64,000 nt of DNA from contig JAVTVX010000012.1 of NCBI GenBank assembly GCA_033439265.1, positions 8,731,001 to 8,795,000 of the forward strand, read 5' to 3'. The translations under genes and the position numbers were made by a program. Positions 47,333-61,268 of this stretch are shown here, piece by piece. This stretch comes from Dillenia suffruticosa (lineage: Eukaryota; Streptophyta; Magnoliopsida; Dilleniales; Dilleniaceae). Numbering within the stretch: the first letter of the stretch is position 1; each line of letters begins with the position of its first letter. Below the pieces are notes generated by a model. It was not told the origin of the DNA, did not search any database, and saw only the letters and a list, made by a program, of their open reading frames with translations.

Positions 47333-47777
47333 TTTATTTTAAAATAATAAATTTATTATTTTAAATAAAAAATATTTATATTATTAATATACTCATATGA
47401 AATCTTTAAATTATATTACTAAATTTGTTATATGAAATTATGTTACTATATTTATTATATACGATCATTAAATATATTAAATTTATAATTTATATTATAT
47501 AGTATCATAATACATTTTATTATATTTTTATGAATATATAATTTTAAATAAATTCATATATTATAAAAAGTCATATATTTTTTATGTTATTATTACTACA
47601 CTAGTTACATAATTTTATATGATTATATTATTTAAAATAATAACATTTCATACTTAATTTATAATTTAAATTTCGTTATAATTAAGAAATGAGAGTTCGG
47701 ATCATGTGTTTTGATGGATTGCATATGATGAATATGATAAGTATGAGTATGAGTTATTTAAATTAATAATATTAATT
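47333..47777. other. AT-rich DNA between repeats
   Basis: No gene or distinct repeat seen. Confidence 0.4.
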
Positions 47778-50740
47778 AGATATGTTAATGTCTAATTTAT
47801 ATTTTAGATTTTATAATTAAAGAATATGATAATTATATTTAATATTATTTATTTAGAAAGGTAAGGAATTGAAATCAAAATGTGAAAACAAACTTTACAA
47901 TAAGAGTTCATAATATTATCAAAATTATTTAAATTAACAATAATTTAATTGAAAATAATAATAATAAAAAACTAAAATAATTAAATGAAATATGAAGAAA
48001 ATTAAGGAAGCTATCATAAAAATATTATGAGTATATATACTAGTACCATTAAATCTATTATATAAAATGTAACCCTACCTTAATAATAATATTTAAATTT
48101 AACAATTATTTGATATTAATAATAGAACATGATTATTGAAATTAGTAAGTAGTATTATTTAGTAATATTAATATTGATAAGTAATTAAATTATATGGAAT
48201 AATAATATTAAGTTATAGTAATATAATGTTAATCAAATAAATTTGATAATCATAATTATAATAAATTTATAAATTTATATTATGAAATAATATAATTTAT
48301 AGTTATATTATATTGGCAAACAACATATTTATGTTTCGGGTTAATAGTTGTATTATACAGTTAAACAACGTAGTCAAATATTGAGAATTTATGTTTCAAG
48401 CGAATCCAACACCAAATGTTGAAAATCTATCCGTGCACGTTTTTTGTCCCTCCTTTACAAATTTATTGTGAGGCTTAAATTTTTAATGGGTTTTTAAAAA
48501 TTTTTACCATTTAATGTATGGTTATAGTTTGTAATGGAATAGTTATAGTGAATAGTTTTGGAGTAGTTATAGTGATTACCTTCTCCGATATTTATATGTT
48601 TCATATGTGTTATTTTATTGTTAGATCTGTAGTTTTTAATATTACATATTTTTATTAGTATTATTTTTCGGTTTATACAAATTTCATACAGTTTTAAAAA
48701 ATATTTGTTACCAGACTGAAAATATTTGTTACTATTTGTTACCATTTGTACAAGAGGAAGTAATTGTCTACATATTACCGATTGTTATCATTGTAACGAT
48801 ATTATATTATACAAATTTTATATAATTATTGTCTTACCATTTGTTATATTAGACAAAAATCACTTATTTCCATTTATTATCATTGTTATCACAATAAAAA
48901 TTATTGTTACCAAAATTAAAGTAATTGCTACCATTTGTTACCATTTGTACGAAGAGAAAGTAGTAATTCTTACCACTTGTTACCATGCGACCCACTTGTT
49001 ACCAATTGTTACGATATTCTATTAAAAAAAAATTTATATAATTATTATTTTACCATTTGTTACCTTAGATTAAGATTACTTATTACCACTTATTATCATT
49101 GTTGCCATAATAAAAATAAATAATTGTTACGATATTCTATTATACAAATTTTATATAATTATTGTCTTACCACTTATTATATTTGATCAAAATCACTTGT
49201 TACAACTATTATTATTGTTATCACAATAAAAATCATTATTATTAGAATTAAAATATTTGTTACCGTTTGTATGAAGAGAAAATAGTAATTCTTACTACTT
49301 ATTACCATGCGACCCACTTGCTAGATATGTTAATATATATTTTATATTTTAGAATTTATAATTAAGAAATATGATAATTACATAGTCGTTATTTCATAAT
49401 TAAAATGTAACCATATCTCAATAACATTATTTAAATTTAATAATTGTTTGATATTAGTAATAGAACATGATTATTGAAATTATGAAGTAGTATTATTTAG
49501 TAATATTAATATTGATAATTAATTAAGTTGTATAGCATAATAATATTAAATTATAGTAATATAATGTTAATTAAATAAAATTGATAATCATAATTATAAT
49601 AAATTTATAAATTTATATTATGAAATAATATAATTTATAGTTATATTATATTGACCAAACAATATATTTATGTTTCAACTCAATCGAGCACTAATAGTTG
49701 TATTATACCGCCAACAATATATTCAAATATTGAGGGTTAATGTTTCAAGTGAAGCCGGCCACAAATGTTGAAAATCTAATCGCGCATTTTTCTCTCTTTT
49801 ACAAATTTATTGGGACATTTTAATTTTTTATGGGTTTTTTAAAAATTTTTACCATTTTTTTTAAATGTATAGTTATAATTTGGAATGAAATAATTATAGT
49901 GAATATTTCTTGGAGTAATTATAGTGAATACCTTCTCCAATATTTATATGTTTCATATGTGTTATTTTATCTTTAGGTTAGTAATTTTTAAAAGTTGCTA
50001 ATTTCATTAGCATTATTTCTAGTTATACAAATTTCATACAATTTTAAAAAGAATTTATATAAATTTTATAGTATTATTATTTATTATATATTTTATTATC
50101 ATATATAAAAATCACTTATTTATATAGTTATCGCCTATCATTTGTTAAAAAATATACCATATTATACATATTTTATATAATTATTACAATAACTTATTGT
50201 TATTTGTTAGTTGATATACATTTATTACCATTGTTACCATTTCTTACCATTTGTTGTTAAAAAACACTTGTTACCACTTGTAACCATGTTATATTATACA
50301 AATTTTACATAATTATACATTCATTTATTTTTTGTTGATATAATAATAAAAATACATTTCTTATTTGTTATATATTACTTGTTACCATAATAAAAATCAT
50401 TATTAAAATAAAAATACTTATTATCATTTGTTACCATTTGTATAAAAAAAAATAGTTGTTATTACTATTTCTTACCATTTATTATCATGCTACCCACTTG
50501 TTACCATATTATATTATATAAATTTTATATAATTATTGACTTACCACTTATTACATTGGACCAATTCTTGTTCATTTATTATTTGTTAGTTATCACTTGT
50601 AGATACAGAATAAAAGTTACCATGTTACGATATAGATAGAGAATAAAAGTAATTCTTACAATTTGTTACTATTTGTAAGAAGAGAAAATAGTTGTTATTA
50701 CTAATTCTTACCACTTGTTATCGTACCATATCATAATATA
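47778..50740. repeat. Large tandem duplication, ~1.5-kb unit
   Basis: Copy 1 starts near 47778 and copy 2 near 49322, both with AGATATGTTAAT. Over about 900 bp they share the same order of phrases, for example ATAGAACATGATTATTGAAAT, TATGAAATAATATAATTTAT, AAATGTTGAAAATCTA and ATTTATATGTTTCATATGTG. Each copy then ends in a block of TTACCATTTGTTACCATTTG-type short repeats. Divergence is considerable, so the duplication is old. Confidence 0.8.
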
Positions 50741-51041
50741 TGATACGAAAAAAAATAAAAGTAGAGTGATTAAAAATATAAAATATATATCAATCTCTTA
50801 TCCATTGCAAAAATAAAGCGGATAAATAAATGAAATATGAGAAGAGAAAACTAAATGAAATAAAGAGAGAACGACAGAAGGAAAAAGATTAATCAATATA
50901 GAATATTTTCTTAATGGTAGCAAAATCTAAATATTCAACAAAACTAATACTAGTATTAGCGTCAAACTTGTGGTACCTCTTTATTTGGTGCCAAGAAATG
51001 GAGCCAAATACGAAAGAGGAGGAGGAGGAAGTGGGAGGAAG
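50741..51041. other. Flank of the nested small CACTA element
   Basis: AT-rich then purine-rich (GAGGAGGAGGAAG) up to the insertion. No supported gene. Confidence 0.4.
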
Positions 51042-52832
<1,791 letters not shown>

Positions 52833-53059
52833 AAAACGATTAATATAATATATATTTATGTTCATTTGATTTGATATAAAATTAGTAACTCATAATAAAA
52901 TGGATATAAATGATCAATTAGTAATTTAATTTAAATACAAATTGTATATAATAAAATTTGTAAAATAATTATATAATTTCATATCATTATATTATATTAT
53001 ATAATAATAATGAAATTATTATTTTGTTATTTAAATTAATAATCTTATTATTTTAAATT
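52833..53059. other. AT-rich CACTA interior
   Basis: No gene seen. Confidence 0.4.
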
Positions 53060-53175
53060 ACGGGCGAGGCGAGGTTGGCATGAGCCGCCGGCATGGGACA
53101 TGAACCGCAAGCATGAGGCATGAACCGCAAGCATGAGGCATGAACCGCCGACACAAGGCATGAATCGCCGGTTTT
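53060..53175. repeat. ~21-bp minisatellite (GCATGAGGCATGAACCGC)
   Basis: About five units of GCATGAGGCATGAACCGCAA or variants ending in GCCGG. The same ATGAACCGCCGG phrase recurs singly through the following array. Confidence 0.8.
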
Positions 53176-56100
53176 TATATAGTACAATATTAATATAGTA
53201 GTAATAAATTGTGGTATTTATATATCACAGTAATATTTACTACTAGTACAATGCAATAATATTTATTACTACTAAAATAGTAATATAGCGGTAATAAGAT
53301 ATTAATATAGTGATGTAGCATGAGGCACGGCGCATGAGGCATGAACTACCGATTTTTATATATAGTAATATTTACTACTAATAATATAGTAATATAGTAG
53401 TAACAAATAGTGGTATTTATATTTCACAATATAGTAAACTAATAATATAGTACAATATAATAATATTTACTGACAGTGTGATGCAGCATGAGATATGAAC
53501 TGCCGGTTTTTATATAATATAAGCAATATAAGTAATATAGTAGTATATAGTACAATAAACCATCGACACGAGGCATGAACCGTCGGTTTTAACATTAATT
53601 TATTTTAATTTATATTTAATTTAACAATATACCATTATAACATTTCAAATTTGACATTTCAAAGAAAACTCCATAGTAACATTTACTATTAAACTAATCA
53701 CAATAATCAAATTAATAGATAATAACATATAGTAATATTTATTATGTAAACACAATAAAATATAGTAACATTTATTATAAAATAGTAACATTTACTATAA
53801 AATAATAACATTTACTATTATAATAAATTGTAATATTTATATATCACAATGTAGTAAACTACTAATATAGTACCGTAGGTTTTTAAATAATACAAATACA
53901 ATATAGTATAATGTAGTAATATTTACTATTAGTAATATAGTAATATAGTAGTATATAGTACAATGAACCGCCGACATGATATATGAACTGTCGATTTTAA
54001 CATTAATTTATTTTAATTGAACAATATACAATTTTAACATTTTAATTTTAACATTTCAACAAGAATTCTATAATAACATTTACTATTAAGCTAACAAAAA
54101 TAGTCAAATTAACAGATAATAAGATATAATGACATTTACTATGTAACCACAATAAAATATAATAATATTTATTATAAAATAGTAACATTTACTATTATAA
54201 TAACGGATATGAAAGATAATAAATTTATTGGTCTCTCATTATAAAAAAATAGTAACATTTACTATTAAATTAATCACAATAGTCGAATTAACAGATAATA
54301 AAATATAGTAACATTTACTATATAATCACGATAAAATATAGTAATATTTACTATAAAATAATAACATTTACTATTATAATAACGGATGTGAAAATTAGTA
54401 AATTTATTTATCTCTCATGATCAAAAGATAGTAACATTTAATATTAAATTAACCATAATAGTTCAATTAACAGATAATAACATGTAGTAATATTTACTAT
54501 ATAATTACAATAAAATATATTAACATTTACTATAAAATAATAACATTTACTATTATAATAAGTTGTGACATTTATATATCACAATGTAATAAACTACTAA
54601 TATAGTACCACCAGTTTTTATATAGTACAATATAGTATAATACAATATAGTAATATTTACTACTAATAATATAGTAATATAGTAGTATATAGTACAATGA
54701 ACTACCGACATGAAATATGAATCGCCGGTTTTAACATTAATTTATTTTAATTCATATTTAATTTAATAATATATAATTTTAACATTTTAACGAAAACTCT
54801 ATAGTAACATTTACTATTAAACTAACCACAATAATCAAATTAATAGATAATAAGATATAATAACATTGACTATATAATCACAACAAAATATAATAACATT
54901 TATTATAAAATAATAACATTTACTATTATAATAACGGATATGAAAAATAGTAAATTTATTTGTCTCTCATTATAAAAAGATAGTAACATTTATTATTAAA
55001 TTAACCATAATAGTTAAATTAACAGATAATAAAATATAGTAACATTCACTATAAAATAGTAATATTTACTATTATAATAACGGATATGAAAATTAGTAAA
55101 TTTATTTGTCTCTCATGATAAAAGAATAATAACATTTACTATTAAGCTAACCACAATAATCAAATTAACAGATAATTAAATATAATAACATTTATTATAT
55201 AACCACAATAAAATATAGTAACATTTACTATTATAATAAATTGACATTTATATATATCACAATGTAATAAACTAATAATATAGTACCGTCAATTTTTATA
55301 TAATAGAATATAGTATAATGTAATAATATTTACTACTAGTAATATAGTAATATATAGTACAATGTGAGGCATGAACCGCCGGTTTTAGCATTAATTTATT
55401 TTAATTCACATTTAATTTAACAATATACCATGTTAACATTTTAACGAGACTCAACATTTACTTTTAAGTTAACCACAATAGTCAAATTAACAGATAATAA
55501 AATATAATAACATTTACTATATAATCACAATAAAATATAGTAATAGTTACTACAAAATAATAATATTTACCATTATAATAATGGATGTGAAAGTTAGTAA
55601 ATTTATTTGTCTCTCATGATAAAAGAATAGTAACATTTACTATTAAACTAACTACAATAGTCGAATTAACAGATAATAAGATATAGTAATATTTACTATA
55701 TAATCACAATAAAATATATTAATATTTACTATAAAATAGTAACATTTACTATTATAATAACGAATGTGAAAAATAGTAAATTCATTTGTCTCTCATGATA
55801 AAAAGATAGTAATATTTATTATTAAATTAAACACAATAGTCGAATTAATAGATAATAAAATATAGTAACATTTACTATATAATCACAATAAAATATAGTA
55901 ATATTTACTATTATAATAACAGATATAAAAGATAGTAAATTTATTTATCTCTCATGATGAAATGATACTAGTATTTACTATTAAGCTAACCCTATTTGTC
56001 AAATTAACATATAATAAGATATAGTAATATTTACTATATAATCACAATAAAAGATAGTAACATTTTCTATAAAATAATAATATTTACTATTATAATAACG

Positions 56101-56640
56101 GATGTAAAATATAATAAATTTATTTGTCTCTCATGATAAAAGAATAATAACATTTACTATTAAACTAATCACAATAGTCGAATTAACATATAATAACATA
56201 TAATAATATTTACTATATAACCATAATAAAATATAATAATATTTACTATAAAATAGTAACATTTACTATTATAATAATGGATGTGAAATGTAATAAATTT
56301 ATTTGTCTCTAATAATGAAAGAATAGTAACATTTACTATTAAACTAACCACAATAATCAAATTAATAGTTAATAAGATATAATAACATTTACGATATAAT
56401 CATAATAAAATATAGTAATATTTACCATAAAATAGTAACATTTATTATTATAATAACGAATATGAAAAATTTAAATTTATTTGTCTCTTATGATAAAATG
56501 ATAGTAACATTTACTATTAAACTAATCACAATAGTCGAATTAACAAATAATAACATATAGTATCGTTTACTATGTAATCATAATAAATTATAGTAATATT
56601 TACTATAAAATAGTAACATTCACTAACATATATACCCGAT
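53176..56640. repeat. Higher-order satellite of ~178-bp and GC-tagged units
   Basis: The main unit, about 178 bp, contains AGTAACATTTACTATTAAAC, then CACAATAGTCGAATTAACAG, TATTATAATAACGGATGTGA and TTTATTTGTCTCTCATGATA. The last phrase recurs near 54230, 54410, 54960, 55108, 55608, 55788, 55948, 56128, 56305 and 56480, mostly 175-180 bp apart. A second unit with ATGAACCGCCGGTTTTAACA and ATATAGTAGTATATAGTACA interrupts the first near 53480-53640, 53860-54020, 54580-54790 and 55250-55440. Several thousand bases are thus built from two alternating unit types inside the transposon right arm. Confidence 0.85.
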
Positions 56641-57139
56641 AAATTGTTTCCAACACTTTTCTAAACGTCAATTTATATATCCTATACTATCATATTTTAA
56701 ATATCCTATACTTACTATACTTATCGCAACTTACCATATCTTACATATCTTACAGTTACGTATCTTACTTCTCTATACTTTCCATGCATTATATTTTTTA
56801 CACTTACTGCTATTTATTATATCCTTTTACATTTACCTTTCCTTCCTATATTCACCCATCATCACAGCCGCTGTACATAGTGCTTTGTTTATACAGACAC
56901 GTTTCAAAATTGTAACTACAAAATTTATATTTTGCCATCACAACTTAAAGCCGTAAGTATAGGGGTATGTAAATTCAGAGGTCGTTATATTCGTAAATAT
57001 AGAGTCTTGTTTATACAAACGGTTTGCTACCTTTACCCAGGTTCAAATTGTTTTATCGACGACCATTTTAAAATCGTCGAAAAATCTATACTATTTCTGA
57101 CAGTTTCAACCATCGATATAATACTTTTATTTTGTAGTG
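56641..57139. other. Right subterminal region of the large CACTA element
   Basis: Leaves the satellite and enters less repetitive DNA with pyrimidine-rich short phrases (CTTACTATACTTA and similar). It ends in the inverted terminal repeat TTTTATTTTGTAGTG. Confidence 0.6.
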
Positions 57140-58314
57140 TAATCAGATTATAAACATATATGTGAAGGTCACTCTTAAAATAATAACAAGAAAAATATAT
57201 TAATCAACCATAATTCTGAATATAAACAATTCAACAAAATTTAAAAAATGCATATATAGAGTCAACAAACTATTACTCATCATATAAATTTTCAATCATA
57301 TCATTTCAACTCCAAGTTGAGTTAGAGATATTGATAGAACATTTGCATATTAGTAGTAACAAATAATTTTCAAGATACAAATTACTAAAAAATATTATCA
57401 ACATCATTTGTATGTTAATAGAAACAAATAATTTTCATGACAACATTTTACTATAAATATTATCAATATCATTTGCATATCAGTAGAAACAAATAGTATT
57501 CATAATATCATTTTATCAGAAATATTATCAACATCATCTATATATTAGTAAAAATAAATATCCTCCGTGACATCATATTATTAGAAATATGATAAAATAT
57601 TTGCATATTTTTTAAAACAAAGAGTTTCTATGACAATCATGTGCATGCCAAATATATAAAAATGAGAAATATATATAAAATAATTTTTGTTTAAATTGGT
57701 CCCAAATTTTACCTTACTTTTTCCCCGACATAAATTTATTTTACCTTAATTGTGCTCTAATTATGCATTAAATTTACCCTAATGTAATCGTAGTATCAAA
57801 TAATTTATTATAAATTAATTTACCCTAAGATATGATTTATGTTTGTAAATCATATATAAACATATTATAATTGTTCTATAAAAAATTTATTATAATAGTT
57901 GTCCTTTTCCTAATAATTTATACAAACATAAATAATTTAAGACAAATTAATTAATATGTTAGGGCAAAGTTCATATAATAATTTTTTATTAAATATAAAA
58001 TAAATTACTATAAATTAATTTGTTCTAACTGTGCCTTAATTAGCCGTAACTTTATCCAAAAATAAATTGATTTTGCTCTATTTTAGCCCTAATATAAATT
58101 AATTCTGTGCTAATTTTGTGCTCATTTTGCCTAATTGAATCGTAATATAAATTTATTTTATCCTAAGTTAACCTTAATTTGGCCTATTCTTGCTCTAATT
58201 TCATCCTAAATTAGCCTTGAATTTATCATAATCTTGTTCTAATTATATCTCATACGTTTACTATGAAACAAATCAGGCCCTAAACATATTCAGATTTGTA
58301 CAAAAGGGAGGAAC
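57140..58314. other. AT-rich DNA right of the CACTA element
   Basis: No gene. Near 57650-58260 phrases such as TAATTTWCCCTAA and GCTCTAATTT recur irregularly, a low-order repeat on both sides of short AT blocks. Near 57330-57600 an AGAAACAAATAATTTTCATGAC-like phrase recurs about every 80-100 bp. Confidence 0.45.
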
Positions 58315-58674
58315 TCACTTGTGAAAGTCAGACGCAGCCATGAGAAGAGAGAGCAGTGAGAAGAATGAAGTAGCAGGCGAGGAAAGAAAGCAACCTCTGA
58401 CAGCTTTTGTTGATAATAGGGCAGCAACAGCGGTGAGATTGGTATGGGAGGAGTAATGGTGGTGGGAGGAAGAGCGCAAAGAGAAAAGAGAAGAGAGACT
58501 GAGGAGAAGAGAGAGCATTTTGTGGGTTTTGGGAGAAGATTCCCGATGTTTCACCCCCAAAAACATTGAGAAAAAGGTAAAAATGCTAATATTTTTAAGT
58601 GAAAATGTTGGCATATCCTCTTTGTGCACCATATATCTGTCTACTCCCTCTTTCTTTATATCATTTCCTAACAT
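58315..58674 (-). other. Possible 5' exon or captured gene fragment
   Basis: A GC-richer minus-strand open frame of 119 codons. Its downstream part (from ATG codons at 58674 or, more plausibly, at 58338) ends MAASDFHK, immediately followed by a strong 5' splice site (AAGTGAGTT). The Ser/Leu-rich stretch before it (SSHTNLTAVAALLSTKAVRG) could be an organelle-targeting peptide. No following exon is seen to the left, where the CACTA complex begins, so this may be a stranded or captured first exon. The family is not recognised. Confidence 0.3.
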
Positions 58675-58809
58675 TTTTAAATAAAAACTTCAACGTCCCT
58701 CTCTTTCTCTCTCTAAATTGTCTCTCCCTGTGTTTCATCTCTTTTTTTTTATTACACTAAGAAAACTGTTCCCTTGAAAACCCTCTATTTCATCTCTCAG
58801 TCTACTTGT

Positions 58810-59133
58810 CCGATGTTTTTGTAAAACGTTGGCAAAGCTTTTAGATCTATTGATGTTTTTCAGGAAACTCGACAAAGCTTTTAGATTTGCCAATGTTTTT
58901 GGGAAACATTAGCAATATAAGGAGATTTGGCCGAAGTTTAGTGTCACAATGTTGGGAAAAAGTTACCATCATCGCCCAATTTTACGCATCAATGATTTTT
59001 CCCGACGGTTTGACAAAAACAACATTGCCATGGTATTTTTTTCCTTGACTTTTTTTTTGAATAAATGTCGAGGAAAGGAAATTTGGGGCGACACATAGCT
59101 TAAATGTCAAGAAAAGTCCTTTGTGTTGGAGTG
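58810..59133. repeat. ~45-bp repeats of the GATGTTTTTGTAAAACGTTG type
   Basis: Three copies of a unit GATGTTTTT...GGCAAAGCTTTTAGATC lie at 58813-58910, followed by related CCCGACGGTTTG and TGTCGAGGAAAG phrases. The stretch ends TTTGTGTTGGAGTG at 59133. Similar CGTCGGGAAA and CGTTGGGAAAAG phrases recur at 61990-62400. Possibly the subterminal repeats of one DNA transposon family; no matching opposite end was found. Confidence 0.4.
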
Positions 59134-60161
59134 ATGTAAGATTTTGGAAAGATATTTACTTGATATCTAAATTTTATAAATCTAATTCATTGTAATAATT
59201 CAATAAACTAATGGAGGGTTATAATTATATGGCTTCCATCTTATACATGATATCAGAGTCATGTTCAAATTATTTTAATATTGTATCAAATTCATATTCA
59301 AATTTATTCTTAATTTGCTATCAGAGCTCTATTTGTAGGAAAGGTTATTCATGTGCCCACATATGCCTCCAAAAAGCCATACCCATAGCTAGAGTCACAC
59401 GACTGAGAGCCAGAGTTAGAGCTAGCACCATGTTTGTAAAACCATCCATAGGATTTTAAATTTTTTATCAAGATTCTCTTTCAAAATTAAATTATTTTTA
59501 TTATGTCGTATCGAATTTGAGAGATAATATTAAAATATATTATGTGTTAAAAATAAATTAATTATTGATTTAATTTGAAAAATATGTGATTATTTATATT
59601 TTTATATTTATATTATTATATTTTCATATTTATGATAATATATTATTTATATAAATCCTATTTATTAAATCTAATTTATTATAATAATTCAGTGAAACAA
59701 TAAAGTATTAAGGTTTATATAATTACTATAAATATAAGAGTTATATTCAAATTACTTCAATACGACATCAAATCCGACAAAGTACAAGATATAAGGTTAG
59801 TGTTATGTATCCTCGTAATTGACCGAATAATAGTCATCTCCATTGAACCATAATAATAATAATAATCTCTATTAAATTAATATTCCTAACCTCTCTCTCC
59901 GTCTCTCTTTGCCCCGCCCCACGCCGCCACTTCCCCTCCCACCGAGACAAAAAAATAAAAAATAAAAAATCCCAACTCTAAGAAACCTAAATAGGATCAA
60001 TCAAAGCACATAGATCGCTGACAAAAATTTCTTCCAATATTCAACCATAACCAATCAAGAGCTATCTCTTTACTCCCAACTTCTACATGGAGCAAAATTC
60101 AAAACAGACCACGATTGTAACATCGACCAAGGCCAATAATGCATCATAGAAAACAAAAAGC

Positions 60162-60163
<2 letters not shown>
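59134..60163. other. Intergenic DNA and upstream region of the ANTH gene
   Basis: Contains the third diverged copy of the dispersed AT-rich repeat (59520-59790). From about 59885 there is a C-rich, pyrimidine-rich stretch (CCCCGCCCCACGCCGCCAC) that may be promoter or leader of the gene at 60207. No clear TATA box. Confidence 0.45.

Positions 60164-60198
<35 letters not shown>
60164..60198 (+). repeat. (CT)n tract in 5' leader
   Basis: A perfect CT run of 35 bp that ends 8 bp before the start codon of the ANTH gene. Confidence 0.95.
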
Positions 60199-60202
<4 letters not shown>

Positions 60203-60206
60203 TTCC

Positions 60207-61268
60207 ATGGAACAACAAAGCAAGCATAAACTCCAAGACCTAATAGGAGCAATCAAAGACAAGGCATCACAAACCAAAGCCATCCTCCTCTCCAACCTCA
60301 CAACTCGCTCTCTCCACCTCTCTCTCCTCCGAGCCACCACTCACAACCCAACCACCCCACCTCCCGCCAAACACATCGATACCATCCTCTCCTTCGGTCA
60401 CTTCTCACGCGCCACCGCCTCTGCCACAGTTGATGCCCTCATGCGCCGCCTCCACTCCACCCGCTCCCCCGTCGTCGCCCTCAAGTGCCTTCTCACCATC
60501 CACTTTATCATCCGACGAGGCACCTTCATCCTCCAAGATCAACTCTCCATCGTCCCTTCCTCTGGCGGCCATAACTACCTTAATCTGTCCGACTTCCGCG
60601 ACAATCGCTCTCCTACATCCTGGGAACTCTCTTCCTGGGTACGATGGTATGCTCGCTACCTCGAACAACTCCTCTCCACTTCAAGAGTCCAAGGTTTCTT
60701 CCTCTGCTCCTCCTCCTCCACCCTCGATAAAGACCGTGAAGAAGATGCTGTTTCTTCTCTAATGAACAATGATTTGGTAAAAGAAGTCGACTCGCTTGTG
60801 AGTTTGATTGAGGAGACTCGAAGAATTCCCGAGTCACTCCACGTTAACAGCAACAATTTAATCTTTGAAATAATGGGTTTGGTGGGTGATGATTATGAAT
60901 CGGCTGTGAATGAGGTTTCTCTCCGAGTCAACGAGTTTAGAGAGCGACTCAGTCATCTGAGTTTCGGGGACTTGGTCGAGTTTGTTAGTTGCATGAAGAG
61001 ATTGGAAGACTGTGAGGAGAGATTAACGGTTCTATTTCCGATGATGAGGAGGGATTTGTTGGAGAGATTTTGGGTTTTGGTTAGAGAGATGAAGAGAATA
61101 GTTGGGAGATATGCGGAGAGAGAGAAATTAATGGGATGGGGGAGAGACGGAGATACTGAGTCGGCTCGGTTTGATCATCAGGTTTTGAGATCGGATAAAT
61201 CGATCCGGTTTGGTTCGGGTAGGATGAGCTTACTTGCACAGCCCGGTGGGTGGGGACCTGTGAATTGA
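60207..61268 (+). CDS. ANTH-domain putative clathrin assembly protein (At4g40080-like)
   Basis: Intronless, 353 residues. Residues about 25-165 form the ANTH domain: a Lys-rich N-terminus (KHKLQDLIGAIKDKASQTKA), HIDTILSFGH, RLHSTRSPVVALKCLLTIHF, then WELSSWVRWYARYLEQLL. These helices bind phosphoinositides on the plasma membrane and trans-Golgi network. Residues 190-310 continue as helices of the ANTH extension (LVKEVDSLVSLIEETRRIPE, FGDLVEFVSCMKRLEDCEER). Such proteins (plant PICALM/AP180 relatives) recruit clathrin and SNARE cargo during endocytosis. It is much shorter than AP180-type members and lacks the long C-terminal tail with NPF or DPF motifs, as in the At4g40080-like subgroup. The start at 60207 follows the CT tract. 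An inverted decayed copy lies at the right edge of the window. Confidence 0.9.
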   Translation: MEQQSKHKLQDLIGAIKDKASQTKAILLSNLTTRSLHLSLLRATTHNPTTPPPAKHIDTILSFGHFSRATASATVDALMRRLHSTRSPVVALKCLLTIHFIIRRGTFILQDQLSIVPSSGGHNYLNLSDFRDNRSPTSWELSSWVRWYARYLEQLLSTSRVQGFFLCSSSSTLDKDREEDAVSSLMNNDLVKEVDSLVSLIEETRRIPESLHVNSNNLIFEIMGLVGDDYESAVNEVSLRVNEFRERLSHLSFGDLVEFVSCMKRLEDCEERLTVLFPMMRRDLLERFWVLVREMKRIVGRYAEREKLMGWGRDGDTESARFDHQVLRSDKSIRFGSGRMSLLAQPGGWGPVN

